Assembly: GCF_008831545.1 (NCBI RefSeq)
Contig: NZ_CP044523.1
Coordinates: 806,001-870,000 of the forward strand
From: Halorussus halophilus
GTDB lineage: Archaea > Halobacteriota > Halobacteria > Halobacteriales > Haladaptataceae
Direction: 5' to 3'
DNA: 64,000 nucleotides
Shown: positions 28,021 through 36,770 of the stretch, one piece after another
How the letters are laid out: each line of letters begins with the position of its first letter
How positions within the stretch are numbered: the stretch's first letter is position 1
Position numbers and translations under genes: made by a program
Notes under the pieces: generated by a model
What the model was told of the DNA's origin: nothing
What the model saw: the letters and a program-made list of their open reading frames with translations, nothing else
Database searches by the model: none

Positions 28021-29298
28021 ATGACGAACATAAACGATACCAACAACGTCACGGGAAAACTCGAAAGGCAGTGGGAACTCCTCGAAGAAGCCGAAATCGA
28101 CGAGAGGGACCGCGAAGCGATCCGAGAATTCGTCGAACTCCACCGCCGGAGCGTCGAAAACTGTGCGCCGAATACGCTGATTAACGATCTCACGAACCTT
28201 CGAATGGCGTCCAAACGTGCAGAGACGCCACTCCGCGAGATGGACATGAAAGGCGTCCGAAAGTTGCTTTCGGCGTTGACGACACCAAAGAATCGGGGTG
28301 GATACGGACTGGACCCGGACGGTGGGGGAATTTTCGGCTACAAACGTGCTCTTCGAGTGTTCTTCGACTGGTTGGACGATGACCCCGACTACGGTGACTA
28401 CGAGTTCGCGGAGCGTATCGAACTGCCGTCCCAACAAACCGATCGTGTTGGCGAGGACCAGATGCTGGAACCGTCCGAGGTCGAAAAGTTGAAGGAAAAG
28501 GCTCGGAACCCGAGAGACCGAGCATTGATCCAATTCTTGGCCGACACCGGTGCTCGCATTTCGCTGGCGTCTCAGCTTCGAGTCGGGGACATCCACGATC
28601 TCGATACTAATCGTCCGACGTTCACGCCGAATCCCGATGGACGCGGGCACAAGGGCGCGCCAGACAAGAATTACCCTATCCTGTATAGCCGAGCGGAACT
28701 TCGAGCGTATATCAACCAGCATCACGTCGACACCCGCCCCGAAGCACCGCTTTGGCACGTTCTTCGTGGGTACGACCACGAGAACCCACAAGAGAGTGCA
28801 GTCGCTGCAGATAGAATCCGAGACATGCTTCGAGAGTGTCGAAGACGGACGGACATCGACAAGCGCGTGACTCCGCACACTTTCCGCCATACCGCACTGA
28901 CCCGCTTGTCGAGAGCAGGTCACAGCCCCCAAGAGATAATGCACATCGCGGGATGGGCCGATGAGCGCATGCTCGAGCGATACGACCATACTTCCGACGA
29001 AGAGCGCAACGAACGACTGCGCGCGGAAGCAGGCTTCATCGACGAACCGGAAGTCGGAACCAACCCACCTACGCCGAAGACGTGTACGAACTGTCGGGAG
29101 AAAGTCGGTCCCGAGGCGCGGTTCTGTCCAACGTGCGGGAGTCCGGTCACCGATGACGCTCGAAATGCGGTACAGCGACAAGAAGACGAGTTCTTCGAGT
29201 CGGCGGCACGCACTGACGAGTTGGTCGAGGAAGTACAGCAGGTCCGCCAACTGCTCCACGAGTTTCCCGCGCTTCGGAGCGCGGTGACCGACTGCTGA
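28021..29298 (+). CDS. Tyrosine recombinase / integrase with C-terminal zinc ribbon
   Basis: 425 residues. An N-terminal SAM-like core-binding domain (about 15-125) precedes the catalytic domain. Visible catalytic residues: Arg179 (TGARISLASQL), H286-x-x-R289 (HTFRH), Trp312 in the His/Trp position (AGWADE) and Tyr321 (LERYDHT) as nucleophile. A zinc ribbon follows (CTNCREKVGPEARFCPTCG) with a short helical tail, a common haloarchaeal integrase extension. Position next to attL marks it as the enzyme that integrated the element into secY. All catalytic residues are intact, so excision may still be possible. Confidence 0.93.
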   Translation: MTNINDTNNVTGKLERQWELLEEAEIDERDREAIREFVELHRRSVENCAPNTLINDLTNLRMASKRAETPLREMDMKGVRKLLSALTTPKNRGGYGLDPDGGGIFGYKRALRVFFDWLDDDPDYGDYEFAERIELPSQQTDRVGEDQMLEPSEVEKLKEKARNPRDRALIQFLADTGARISLASQLRVGDIHDLDTNRPTFTPNPDGRGHKGAPDKNYPILYSRAELRAYINQHHVDTRPEAPLWHVLRGYDHENPQESAVAADRIRDMLRECRRRTDIDKRVTPHTFRHTALTRLSRAGHSPQEIMHIAGWADERMLERYDHTSDEERNERLRAEAGFIDEPEVGTNPPTPKTCTNCREKVGPEARFCPTCGSPVTDDARNAVQRQEDEFFESAARTDELVEEVQQVRQLLHEFPALRSAVTDC

Positions 29299-29303
29299 CG
29301 CAG

Positions 29304-29468
29304 TCATTCGTAATCACCGATGGCCCCTTCGTCAACTGCATCGAGTAGTTGTCGCGCGTATCTCGCAACCGGTAAATCGGATTTCGCCAGTCGCTCGAGA
29401 CTACGTCGGTTCTCTTCAATAGCTTCTGACGGAGTCTCGTAGTCGTCGATTTCAGTCACGTCGGTCAC
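29304..29468 (-). CDS. Small helical hypothetical protein
   Basis: 54 residues from a GTG preceded by a G-rich ribosome site (GGGGGG). The sequence TEIDDYETPSEAIEENRRSLERLAKSDLP VARYARQLLDAVDEGAIGDYE is a plausible two-helix protein of a type found beside integrases in haloarchaeal elements. It converges on the integrase stop with 5 bp between them and overlaps the upstream 39-residue frame by 17 bp. Confidence 0.55.
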   Translation of the reverse strand: MTDVTEIDDYETPSEAIEENRRSLERLAKSDLPVARYARQLLDAVDEGAIGDYE

Positions 29469-29571
29469 CCCCCGACGCAGCGATAGAAGAACTGTTCTTC
29501 CCGAGGTAGAGGTGGCGTTTGACGTGCTCTTCGATGCGGTGAGTATTGGTGGGCAATTGTGTATTGTCCAT
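29452..29571 (-). CDS. Very small protein
   Basis: 39 residues: MDNTQLPTNTHRIEEHVKRH then LYLGKNSSSIAASGGDRRD. The frame is protein-like (amphipathic helix) and its end overlaps the GTG start of the 54-residue gene, as in coupled translation. No family known. 29,572-29,775 upstream has no other frame I would support. Confidence 0.4.
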   Translation of the reverse strand: MDNTQLPTNTHRIEEHVKRHLYLGKNSSSIAASGGDRRD

Positions 29572-29775
29572 CTGTCTTCTGGTGTATCTACACCGAGAAG
29601 CCAATCCGCGAACGGCCTCAGGCTACTTCCCCGAAACTGTTTTCAGGACTGCGAACCCAGAGAGGAACGCGGTTTACGGGCTTTCTCGGTCCGTTCCGCT
29701 GTTTCAGACACCGGCGACCGTTACCTTTGGACGGGGTGGTCGTCGGTGTCGAACAATACTCCAACAGCGACTGCT

Positions 29776-29928
29776 CTATTCGTCGCAGTCCGGCGAATCG
29801 TCGGGGTCGTACTGTCGGACCATCTTCTGGAGCAGTTCGTCGTACGTCTCCCCGCCGCGTTTCTGTGCCTTGAGCGTTCGGCGCGTCGAACGCGAAACGG
29901 GAATCCGCGAGTCAGTCGATTGCACCAT
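29776..29928 (-). CDS. Small ribbon-helix-helix-type regulator or antitoxin
   Basis: 50 residues: IPVSRSTRRTLKAQKRGGETYDELLQKMVRQYD. This is the pattern of the small haloarchaeal RHH-like proteins (a beta strand, a helix, a GGETYDELL turn and a helix) that often serve as antitoxins or autoregulators. An in-frame ATG eight codons upstream (29,952) is an alternative start. No toxin-like partner is visible next to it. Confidence 0.65.
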   Translation of the reverse strand: MVQSTDSRIPVSRSTRRTLKAQKRGGETYDELLQKMVRQYDPDDSPDCDE

Positions 29929-30008
29929 TCGAATTACACCGACGTACCGCATCGGTAAATATATTTCGAGCGAAGAACTAACTACTCGTAGGCAGAATTA
30001 GACTTATC

Positions 30009-30713
30009 ATGAATGAAGAAAATGACATCGACCCTACGGAACTGTTCTCCGGCACACAAAAAGCAGGGGATGAAATCGATGCTGCAGAGGGATCACTGCC
30101 AAAGGGGGAGAAAATCACTCCAGCCGAAACATTCGATAACGACCGACCGCGCGGAATTCTCTCGGAAGCAGACCGAGACTACCTGTGTGGAGAGAAGGAG
30201 TACAAGCACGCACAATCTGAGGCGAACCGCCGTCAAGAAATCCGTGAGCGGATTACGAATGGACTTGAAGATTTCATTTTACTGTGGGTGCTGCTAGACG
30301 AGCGAGAGCGCACGAAAATCTTCGAAGAGATGGGCGACAATCGACTCAAAGATAGTCTCGCAGGAATGGTAGCATTCACATATCTCGGACTAGACCAAGA
30401 CGCAGATCGATTAGAAGACATTATCGAGAATGGCGTCTATTTCGGTTCAAACATCGACGAAAGCGGAAGATGGGCAGGTGAAGCTATAGACGTCGATGCC
30501 TCAATTGATATTGAGTATAATCCCGACGTAGGGGGCATTTACAAACGTTTCAAAGAAGGAAAAGGGCACCAACTCACTCCTGCAGAAATTGGCGTCTTGG
30601 TTCGTGAGGGCAAATTAGACGGAGCAGACATCAACTCGTTGGAGGGGTCGTGGCATCAGCCTCCATTTAGTAAAAACGCCAGCAGCAACGACGAAGATGA
30701 GAAAGATTCGTAG
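30009..30713 (+). CDS. Hypothetical protein of haloarchaeal mobile elements
   Basis: 234 residues. A conserved-looking centre reads RPRGILSEADRDYLCGEKEY, then RRQEIRERITNGLEDFILLWVLLDERERTKIFEEM. I have seen this pattern in haloarchaeal provirus and plasmid proteins of unknown function. The C-terminal half is acidic with HQLTPAEIGVLVREGKLD. No catalytic motif. Weak codon bias compared with the flanking chromosome indicates acquired DNA. Confidence 0.65.
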   Translation: MNEENDIDPTELFSGTQKAGDEIDAAEGSLPKGEKITPAETFDNDRPRGILSEADRDYLCGEKEYKHAQSEANRRQEIRERITNGLEDFILLWVLLDERERTKIFEEMGDNRLKDSLAGMVAFTYLGLDQDADRLEDIIENGVYFGSNIDESGRWAGEAIDVDASIDIEYNPDVGGIYKRFKEGKGHQLTPAEIGVLVREGKLDGADINSLEGSWHQPPFSKNASSNDEDEKDS

Positions 30714-30873
30714 ATAATAACCGGATTCCTCTGGCTTGGTATTGGGGGAACGAAATTTCTTCTAGAACAAGCAGGCTAACAGTAGAAGTATCTCATAGGG
30801 ACTTTCCCTTGAATTCGCTTCTTAGACCAACAACCACAGGTAATGTATTGGGCTTCTCGCGGTCTGGTTCGGG

Positions 30874-30901
30874 TTATAAAATCCAAGATATTCCTTGGAT
30901 T
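30874..30901 (+). promoter_or_regulatory. TATA box overlapped by a palindrome (operator-like)
   Basis: TTATAAAA (30,874-30,881) is a good archaeal TATA box. It runs directly into AATCCAAG (30,880-30,887), a six-base loop and CTTGGATT (30,894-30,901), a perfect 8-bp inverted repeat placed between TATA and the expected transcription start. This is the layout of a repressor operator. The exonuclease gene starts 60 bp downstream. Confidence 0.5.
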
Positions 30902-30960
30902 TCTCTAAGTGTTATTCAAACGAAGGTTTTTCGTGTTGGAGTGTGAAGAAAGGAGTTGTA

Positions 30961-31689
30961 ATGGGAACATTATACTTCGACATCGAAACTGCGAGTCCGT
31001 TTCGAGAACCCCAAGAATTTGGTGACTTCGAGAAAACGAAGTTCTTCGAACCGACCATCTTCGCAGTCGGTTATCGACCGGACGAAGAGGATTCGAAGAC
31101 AGACCTCGTCACCGACACCTTCTTTCGAAACGGCCCGTGGGGGTCAGAACACGATCTCGGCTTGTACGAACGATTGTTCGAATTCTGTGATAGACAGGGA
31201 CCAATCGATCGAGTAGTAACCCACAATGGGGACGGCTTCGATTGTATCCACTTCGAGAACTGGGCAGTTAGAATCGAGGACGACGAAGAAGGTAGTGAGG
31301 TGACGCCGAAAGTTCGGGCACTTCTCGACAATCACATCGACTTAATGCCCACCGCCGTCGAACGATGTCGAGAACCACTTGGACTCGAAGAATGGCGTGA
31401 CCTCGTATCGCTTGACGACGCCTGCGATGTCGCTGGCACCGAAAACCCCACAATCAACCATGATGACTATGATTTAAATCAGGAATTGATACTCGAAGCA
31501 AAAAGGCAGGAAGACGAACCGTACCTTACGAATAAGCAGGTTCCCATTTTCGGTAAAACGTACGTTGACTTGATCAGCGACGGGAAACGAGAGTCCACCG
31601 AGTGTCAAGAACTGAAGCGAGCACTCCACGACTACGCTGTGAGCGACATCACTCCGCTTGCCGAACTCGATCGTAAGTGGTTGTCCTGA
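30961..31689 (+). CDS. DEDDy-type 3'-5' exonuclease (RNase H fold)
   Basis: 242 residues from the ATG that follows a GGAG ribosome site; a longer in-frame start at 30895 lacks one. Exo motifs: Asp7/Glu9 (YFDIETA), Asp94 (HNGDGFD), and Tyr225/Asp229 (YAVSD). Together they give the DEDDy set seen in PolB-type and predicted 3'-5' exonucleases. It is a stand-alone nuclease rather than a polymerase domain. It lies at the left of the cargo region, before an HNH gene, and may degrade cut DNA. Confidence 0.75.
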   Translation: MGTLYFDIETASPFREPQEFGDFEKTKFFEPTIFAVGYRPDEEDSKTDLVTDTFFRNGPWGSEHDLGLYERLFEFCDRQGPIDRVVTHNGDGFDCIHFENWAVRIEDDEEGSEVTPKVRALLDNHIDLMPTAVERCREPLGLEEWRDLVSLDDACDVAGTENPTINHDDYDLNQELILEAKRQEDEPYLTNKQVPIFGKTYVDLISDGKRESTECQELKRALHDYAVSDITPLAELDRKWLS

Positions 31690-31754
31690 TAGCCTCGACG
31701 AATTTTCACGCTACCGGCAACGAAGTTTACAAGACTGGATAACGAGCCCGTGTT

Positions 31755-32507
31755 ATGGCACCGGGTCAGCAAGTAGAAAAACTTCGTAGTAAAGAACGGA
31801 AACGGCGTGCTCGCGTGGAAGAGTTAGAAAGAGAAGTTGAGGAATATACCGCAACGGAGACTCGACGGCGGAGTGCCGCTGCGACAGACTATCCTGGGGA
31901 ATTCAGTCTATCCAGTCTCGAAGCAGCAAAATTTTGGGATAACGACCAACATTCCAGTATAAAAAGCCGTATCGTAGAAGAGATTCGCCGAAGCCAAGAG
32001 TACCAAGAATTGACTGCTGAATTAGAAGACGCAAAGTCGGCACTTGACGACGTGTATTACGAAATCGTATCTCTCGCGCCTCAAGAGGCAACATACGAAG
32101 AGAAAATCCACGTTTTCTACGAAGCGATCCGTTGGAATAAGCGTAGTATTGACGAGTACATCGGGTGTGTATCGCAGTACACTCATCGTTTCTACTGGGA
32201 CGACGAGAGAGAAATGGTCCGAGAGAAAAACTGGTCACAGAAGCGGAAGGATGCTCAAGTGACGGGTCCCCACCGAGAGCAGATACTCAAAGAGTACGAC
32301 TCCGGATGCGTAAAGTGTGGTAACCGGAATGAAGACGAAATCGTCATTCACCACATCGAAACCGTAGTCGAAGGTGGTACGTCCGATAACGACAATCTCG
32401 CACCGCTATGTGTACGATGTCATAAAGAGTCTCATGATGGTAACCCAGCAGGTGGAGGAGTCATCTACGACTCAGTCGCCCAGTTTTGGGAGTGGGCGAA
32501 TAATTAG
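31755..32507 (+). CDS. HNH endonuclease with N-terminal coiled coil
   Basis: 250 residues. Residues about 5-110 are charged and helical (RKRRARVEELEREVEEYT), likely coiled coil. The C-terminus is an HNH zinc-binding nuclease: Cys185/Cys188 (CVKCG), His199/His200 (IHHIE), Asn in NLAPLC, then Cys219, Cys222, His223 (CVRCHKE). The combination suggests a dimeric DNA endonuclease. It could be a restriction enzyme of the element or act in its recombination. Target unknown. Confidence 0.8.
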   Translation: MAPGQQVEKLRSKERKRRARVEELEREVEEYTATETRRRSAAATDYPGEFSLSSLEAAKFWDNDQHSSIKSRIVEEIRRSQEYQELTAELEDAKSALDDVYYEIVSLAPQEATYEEKIHVFYEAIRWNKRSIDEYIGCVSQYTHRFYWDDEREMVREKNWSQKRKDAQVTGPHREQILKEYDSGCVKCGNRNEDEIVIHHIETVVEGGTSDNDNLAPLCVRCHKESHDGNPAGGGVIYDSVAQFWEWANN

Positions 32508-32528
32508 GGTATTGACCCACTTAGACTG

Positions 32529-32792
32529 CTATTTACAGCGAACAATTTCCACACCGTTGCTGTCGTGTTCGACTTCACAAGTGAAGTACTCGTTTTCCGG
32601 AAACAGAATCAACCGGTCTTCATCATCGTTTTCGACTCGAAGTACGTTTTCCGCCGTCCAATCTGCATTTTCTGGCCCTTCCCAAGTGTAGTAATTATTC
32701 TCTCCTTTCACCGCAAAATCGAGTGTCGCAGATCCACTAGCCAGAATGTGTTCTACCTGCGTGAGTTTTGTTCCTTCGGAGACACGCGGCAT
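32529..32792 (-). CDS. Small acidic hypothetical protein
   Basis: 87 residues: MPRVSEGTKLTQVEHILASG, then TLDFAVKGENNYYTWEGPEN and ENVLRVENDDEDRLILFPENEYF. Strand-rich, one domain, no known family. CATATAG about 25 bp upstream is a fair TATA box. It is divergent from dpdA, so the 116-bp space between may control both. An inhibitor or accessory role is possible but unsupported. Confidence 0.6.
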   Translation of the reverse strand: MPRVSEGTKLTQVEHILASGSATLDFAVKGENNYYTWEGPENADWTAENVLRVENDDEDRLILFPENEYFTCEVEHDSNGVEIVRCK

Positions 32793-32908
32793 AGTGGGTA
32801 GAACTCTATCCGTATCTATATGTTTGACGGTGGTCGCTCACACAGACGACCGAATACCTTGAGATTGATATGGTGGTATGCGTAAATCAGGAATGGTGAC
32901 TGATATAC

Positions 32909-35110
32909 GTGCGTTTCTATGTTCCTGAATGGGACGACAATGTCGATGCCAACTACGATTTCATTCATGACGAACACTCTACCTTGGGGACGGAAGAGCG
33001 CGAACTCCAGTACATCTGGGACATTTTCGACTACGAGACGACCCCGATTGACGGAGTTCTCATTTCACGCGAGCAAGTAGAGGAAAGTCAGAGCAAGCTC
33101 GATAATCTAACAAAGTACGGAGTGTACCATCCCGATTCTCGACTTCATATACCCGATTGGCTCCCTACGATCAGCGACTGCGGTGCTTGGGGGTACAAAT
33201 CTCTCCCGTTCCCGCCGTACGGAAACAGCGAGATGCTGGATTTCTACGAAAAGATGGACGTCACTGTCGGGGTGACTATTGATCATCTCGTTCTCGGTTC
33301 CGGAAAAGAAGGCCGTCTGTACTTGGACAAGCGAGCCTTCAAAGACAGCAAAATCACTCAGTCTGACCTTCCGGAATCGCTGACCAACGAAGTTGACGTA
33401 ATGGTTGATGAGTGGCCTGAAGAATGGCCCGAATACGTTGCCGACTATGAAGAGTCGATTTCGGATGTAGATTCGGTTATACCGTTTAGTAAATCCGTCT
33501 TCGACGGAAGTCCGTCGGAGATCATCGCAGCGTTGGAAGATGACCCACGAGCAGTCTTCCGCGACGATGATACGCGATTCCGATACGATTTGACCTTGAA
33601 AAACGCCGGAGAGATGAAGGAACTCTACGATAGTGGAGACTACTCATTCCGGTTGATGGTAGCTATTCAAGGATGGGACGCCGACTCGTATGCGAAAGCA
33701 ACGCTTGAAGTCCTTGAACACGACTACCAGTACGTCGGAATCGGTGGTGTTGCGGGGAGTCCGGTTGACGATGTTCGTGACATCGTCACTGCCGTGGGAA
33801 ATACCGTGAAAAGGCATGAACGTTCGCGAGGGACTCGAGTTGACACTCACGTTTTCGGATTCGCGAAGACCAATGCCTTCGAGTCGGTCGGTCGAACCGG
33901 AATGACGAGTTTTGACAGCGCGAGTATGCTCAGATCCGCTTGGACCGGCGGAGATAACTACCATCTCGACAGCGACCACCGATACGACGCACTTCGCGTC
34001 CGCTTTGGGACGAATCGAGATACTCTGAAAGAAGGGATCGAAAAAGCACTTCGCGGCCAAGAGTTGCTCCACGCGCTTCGAGCATTCGACGCTGACGCGT
34101 CAATATCCGACGCGATTAGTGAATGGCGTGCGACGGCAGAGCAGGCTCTCGATGGTCTTCTACCATACATAGAACAGCACGACCTTGGTGAGAAGTACGA
34201 CTATCGACTCCTTCGAGACATTGAGGACGAGTTCCGTGACGACTACGAATTCGGTCGTGCACTCCGGGCGAACTTTAGTCGAAAATTCCGGCGACGGATC
34301 GTCAAGCTACTTCGAGCTTCCGAGACAGACGATCCACTCGAAGAGTATGAGTCCCTGGTTGAAACAGCCAGAGCGATTTTCGAAGAGTTCCCGAAATCGC
34401 TCGACGTAGTCACAGAGTTGGAAGACCATGAGGGTGAAGTTGCTACCTTCGAACAGATTCAACGAGTAGTCGAGAACTACGTCACGGCGGATGTAATTGA
34501 CGACGAGGAGTATTTAGATGCCTACGAAGAACTACTCCGGACCGAACCGTGGCACGACTGTGATTGCCCTATTTGCGAGAATTTAGGGATCGAAGTGGCG
34601 GTGTTCCGAGCGAACAACCGTAATCGTCGACGTGGATTCCACAACACGAGACGGTTCTACGATGAATTTGAAGATGATCTCCCGAAACTCTTGGTCGCAG
34701 CCCCCGCGACAGACACACTCACTGACGAGCCGACAGTCGAGGATTATCTCACCGAAGAGCATTCTGAGTTCTGGACAGAAACTCACGATCTTCCGGTAGC
34801 AGAACTCGGGGTGTTGACTGCCAACGGTTTCCGTGAATGGTGGAAAGATACGCCAGACACAGTATCGTTCACGTCTCGTGAAATGGCAGAATCCATGTCC
34901 GAACGCTGCGCTCGATACCAGAATTTGTATCTCTATGACCCTGAGAAACGTATTTCTAATTCAGACGTCGAACAGATAGAGGACAGAGGTTGTACGGTCC
35001 ATCTGTACGAATCGAGCGATGCCATTCGGAAAGCAGTACTAGACCGTCTTGGCTATGAAGCCGAATTTGTGCCAAAACGAGCAGTACAAGCTGGGTTGGG
35101 AGAGTTCTAA
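32909..35110 (+). CDS. dpdA: DpdA-type DNA-guanine transglycosylase
   Basis: 733 residues, GTG start (RFYVPEWDDNVDANYDF). TGT-fold enzyme of the family that swaps guanine in DNA for a 7-deazaguanine base (preQ0-type). Visible: Asp90 in SDCGAWGY (the DSGGF position of TGT), Asp125-His126, Asp336 in SFDSASMLRSAWTGG (nucleophile position), and a zinc site Cys551-x-Cys553-x2-Cys556 ... His578 in CDCPICENLG and NRNRRRGFHNTRRFY, the DpdA hallmark as I recall it. Far longer than tRNA TGT. Haloarchaea make preQ0 for archaeosine, so substrate should be available. The DUF6884-like gene follows after 2 bp. Confidence 0.85.
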   Translation: MRFYVPEWDDNVDANYDFIHDEHSTLGTEERELQYIWDIFDYETTPIDGVLISREQVEESQSKLDNLTKYGVYHPDSRLHIPDWLPTISDCGAWGYKSLPFPPYGNSEMLDFYEKMDVTVGVTIDHLVLGSGKEGRLYLDKRAFKDSKITQSDLPESLTNEVDVMVDEWPEEWPEYVADYEESISDVDSVIPFSKSVFDGSPSEIIAALEDDPRAVFRDDDTRFRYDLTLKNAGEMKELYDSGDYSFRLMVAIQGWDADSYAKATLEVLEHDYQYVGIGGVAGSPVDDVRDIVTAVGNTVKRHERSRGTRVDTHVFGFAKTNAFESVGRTGMTSFDSASMLRSAWTGGDNYHLDSDHRYDALRVRFGTNRDTLKEGIEKALRGQELLHALRAFDADASISDAISEWRATAEQALDGLLPYIEQHDLGEKYDYRLLRDIEDEFRDDYEFGRALRANFSRKFRRRIVKLLRASETDDPLEEYESLVETARAIFEEFPKSLDVVTELEDHEGEVATFEQIQRVVENYVTADVIDDEEYLDAYEELLRTEPWHDCDCPICENLGIEVAVFRANNRNRRRGFHNTRRFYDEFEDDLPKLLVAAPATDTLTDEPTVEDYLTEEHSEFWTETHDLPVAELGVLTANGFREWWKDTPDTVSFTSREMAESMSERCARYQNLYLYDPEKRISNSDVEQIEDRGCTVHLYESSDAIRKAVLDRLGYEAEFVPKRAVQAGLGEF

Positions 35111-35112
35111 CT

Positions 35113-35817
35113 ATGCGAATCCTGATTATTGACCAGTGTTCCGGGTCGAAGAAGTATCCAAACGAACTGACGGAGTTCGGGGAAGACGTTCTCGATGAGA
35201 ATTCTCTGTCGGAACTCCTGGAGCGGGATGATACTCTCGGAATCGAAGCTCGGGAGTTGTACGATGGGCGGCAACAGCAGAAAATCGATGAAGCGGTCCA
35301 AATGCTGGAGAGAAACGGTCACGACGTAGCTCGGTATTACGTTAGTGCTGGCTTCGGTGTTGTCCACGAGCGAGATTCACTTCCCCCCTATGAAGTGACG
35401 TTCTCAGAGATGTCCAACTCCGAAATCGATTCTCGGGCAGAACAACTCGATATTCCATCCGATATTCGTGATCTCTTACAGTCGGACTCTTCCTACGATC
35501 TAGTGTATTTCGCTCTCGGCAGTGATTATTATCGGAGTATCGAGCTAGAGGCTACATTAGAGCAGTTAGCCAAGGATACCATGGCTATCGTGTTTAACAA
35601 CGAAGAGACTGCAGAGATGTTCCAGAACGTAGTTTCTATCCCAGCCCGGACCGAAGATGCAGAGCGATTCGGAACTATCGTAGTTGCATTGAAAGGGGTC
35701 TATCTCAAGAATTTAGCACGTGAACTAGGCTCGGACGAGATTACTGACGTTGCAGAAATAGCAGAGTATTGTAGATCAGAGCAGTCGTCACAATCCGGAT
35801 TTGGGGAATTCACTTGA
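35113..35817 (+). CDS. DUF6884/YaaA-like partner of DpdA
   Basis: 234 residues starting ILIIDQCSGSKKYPNEL, then IEARELYDGRQQQK, YVSAGFGVVHERDSLPPYEVTF and LVYFALGSDYYRS. The pattern (Cys-Ser-x-x-Lys, A-x-E-L-Y, S-A-x-x-G-V, P-Y) is that of the DUF6884 group, related to YaaA. It starts 2 bp after dpdA stops, so the two are an operon. A role in processing the inserted deazaguanine base or in binding modified DNA is a guess from the coupling. Confidence 0.6.
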   Translation: MRILIIDQCSGSKKYPNELTEFGEDVLDENSLSELLERDDTLGIEARELYDGRQQQKIDEAVQMLERNGHDVARYYVSAGFGVVHERDSLPPYEVTFSEMSNSEIDSRAEQLDIPSDIRDLLQSDSSYDLVYFALGSDYYRSIELEATLEQLAKDTMAIVFNNEETAEMFQNVVSIPARTEDAERFGTIVVALKGVYLKNLARELGSDEITDVAEIAEYCRSEQSSQSGFGEFT

Positions 35818-35964
35818 TACGACGACCATTAGGGCGCTCGCCGTCCATTCGAACTGCCAACATTCAACAGTAGCCGTGTCTGAAGGTCTGAGCAGGTTCG
35901 CAAATTTCATCCGACAAACCACACAATCTGCTTACTTCTCAAACAATGCTAACTAGACCGTGGC

Positions 35965-36762
35965 CTAGATACAATCAAGACAAATCGCTTCCAAATTCGA
36001 TCTTGCGAATCCACCACCATCTTGTACCTTTCTTATTGTTAAGAAACAATCTTTTCCCCCGCAAATAGCACACTCACTATCATTAGAATTTATGACGTAA
36101 TAGTAAACTTCCATTCTATGTTTCTCTGGAATATCTGTGATGTTTGATGCCGCATATTTCATTTCCTTCTTCACATCTACACCCAAACCCCTTCCCTTAC
36201 CACGATTACAAAACGAACATAAAATTTGAAGATTATCAGGGTCATTAGTGCCAAAACTTGATACAGGCTCGATGTGATCAATGTGAGGTATTGGCTTATC
36301 TGGACCAAGTTCTCGTATACAATCTCCTGTGAATTTTGTTCCACGGAATGATATGTGACAATTCGCGCACCGATATTCTTGGTCCGTTAGGAGTGTGTCT
36401 TTTTGATGAGCGACTGTACCGCGCTGTGCATCCCATGAGTCAAGTATATTATGAAGGTCTCTTGACAATCTATCAACAATATTACGGTCATATCCTAACT
36501 CGTTAGTTAGATAATCTCGAATTATCTCATGGCGAGGAAGAGGATTTGTTTTTTTATAATCAATTGCTTCTGCTGGGCACAGATGCATAGCAAGGCGTAG
36601 TCTAAATTCGTAGATCTCCTTTTTATTTAATTGCGCTTCTGACCCAACTACATCTATTGCTTTTTTAATTGCGTGTTCCTTATCACGGTCATCAATCTCC
36701 TTCAGATCCTTTCGATCACCGAAAAGGAGACGATAGAAGAGAATATCAATGGAATCTTGCAT
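35965..36762 (-). CDS. HNH endonuclease, AT-rich, paired with DGQHR gene
   Basis: 265 residues. Helical N-terminus, then an HNH core: YRCANCHISF, IPHIDHIEPVSSFG, NDPDNLQILCSFCNRGKG. A second cysteine cluster at the C-terminus (CAICGGKDC, LEAICLDC) suggests another zinc site. Its start lies 8 bp after the stop of the DGQHR gene, so the two form an operon. Codon use is much more AT-rich than the dpd-like genes around, pointing to separate acquisition. Probably a restriction nuclease. Confidence 0.75.
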   Translation of the reverse strand: MQDSIDILFYRLLFGDRKDLKEIDDRDKEHAIKKAIDVVGSEAQLNKKEIYEFRLRLAMHLCPAEAIDYKKTNPLPRHEIIRDYLTNELGYDRNIVDRLSRDLHNILDSWDAQRGTVAHQKDTLLTDQEYRCANCHISFRGTKFTGDCIRELGPDKPIPHIDHIEPVSSFGTNDPDNLQILCSFCNRGKGRGLGVDVKKEMKYAASNITDIPEKHRMEVYYYVINSNDSECAICGGKDCFLTIRKVQDGGGFARSNLEAICLDCI

Positions 36763-36770
36763 TCCTTAAA

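Noticed and set aside
29512-30001. Plus-strand frames of 148 and 151 residues
   Set aside because: They lie opposite the small minus-strand genes, overlap each other and have no acidic haloarchaeal character.
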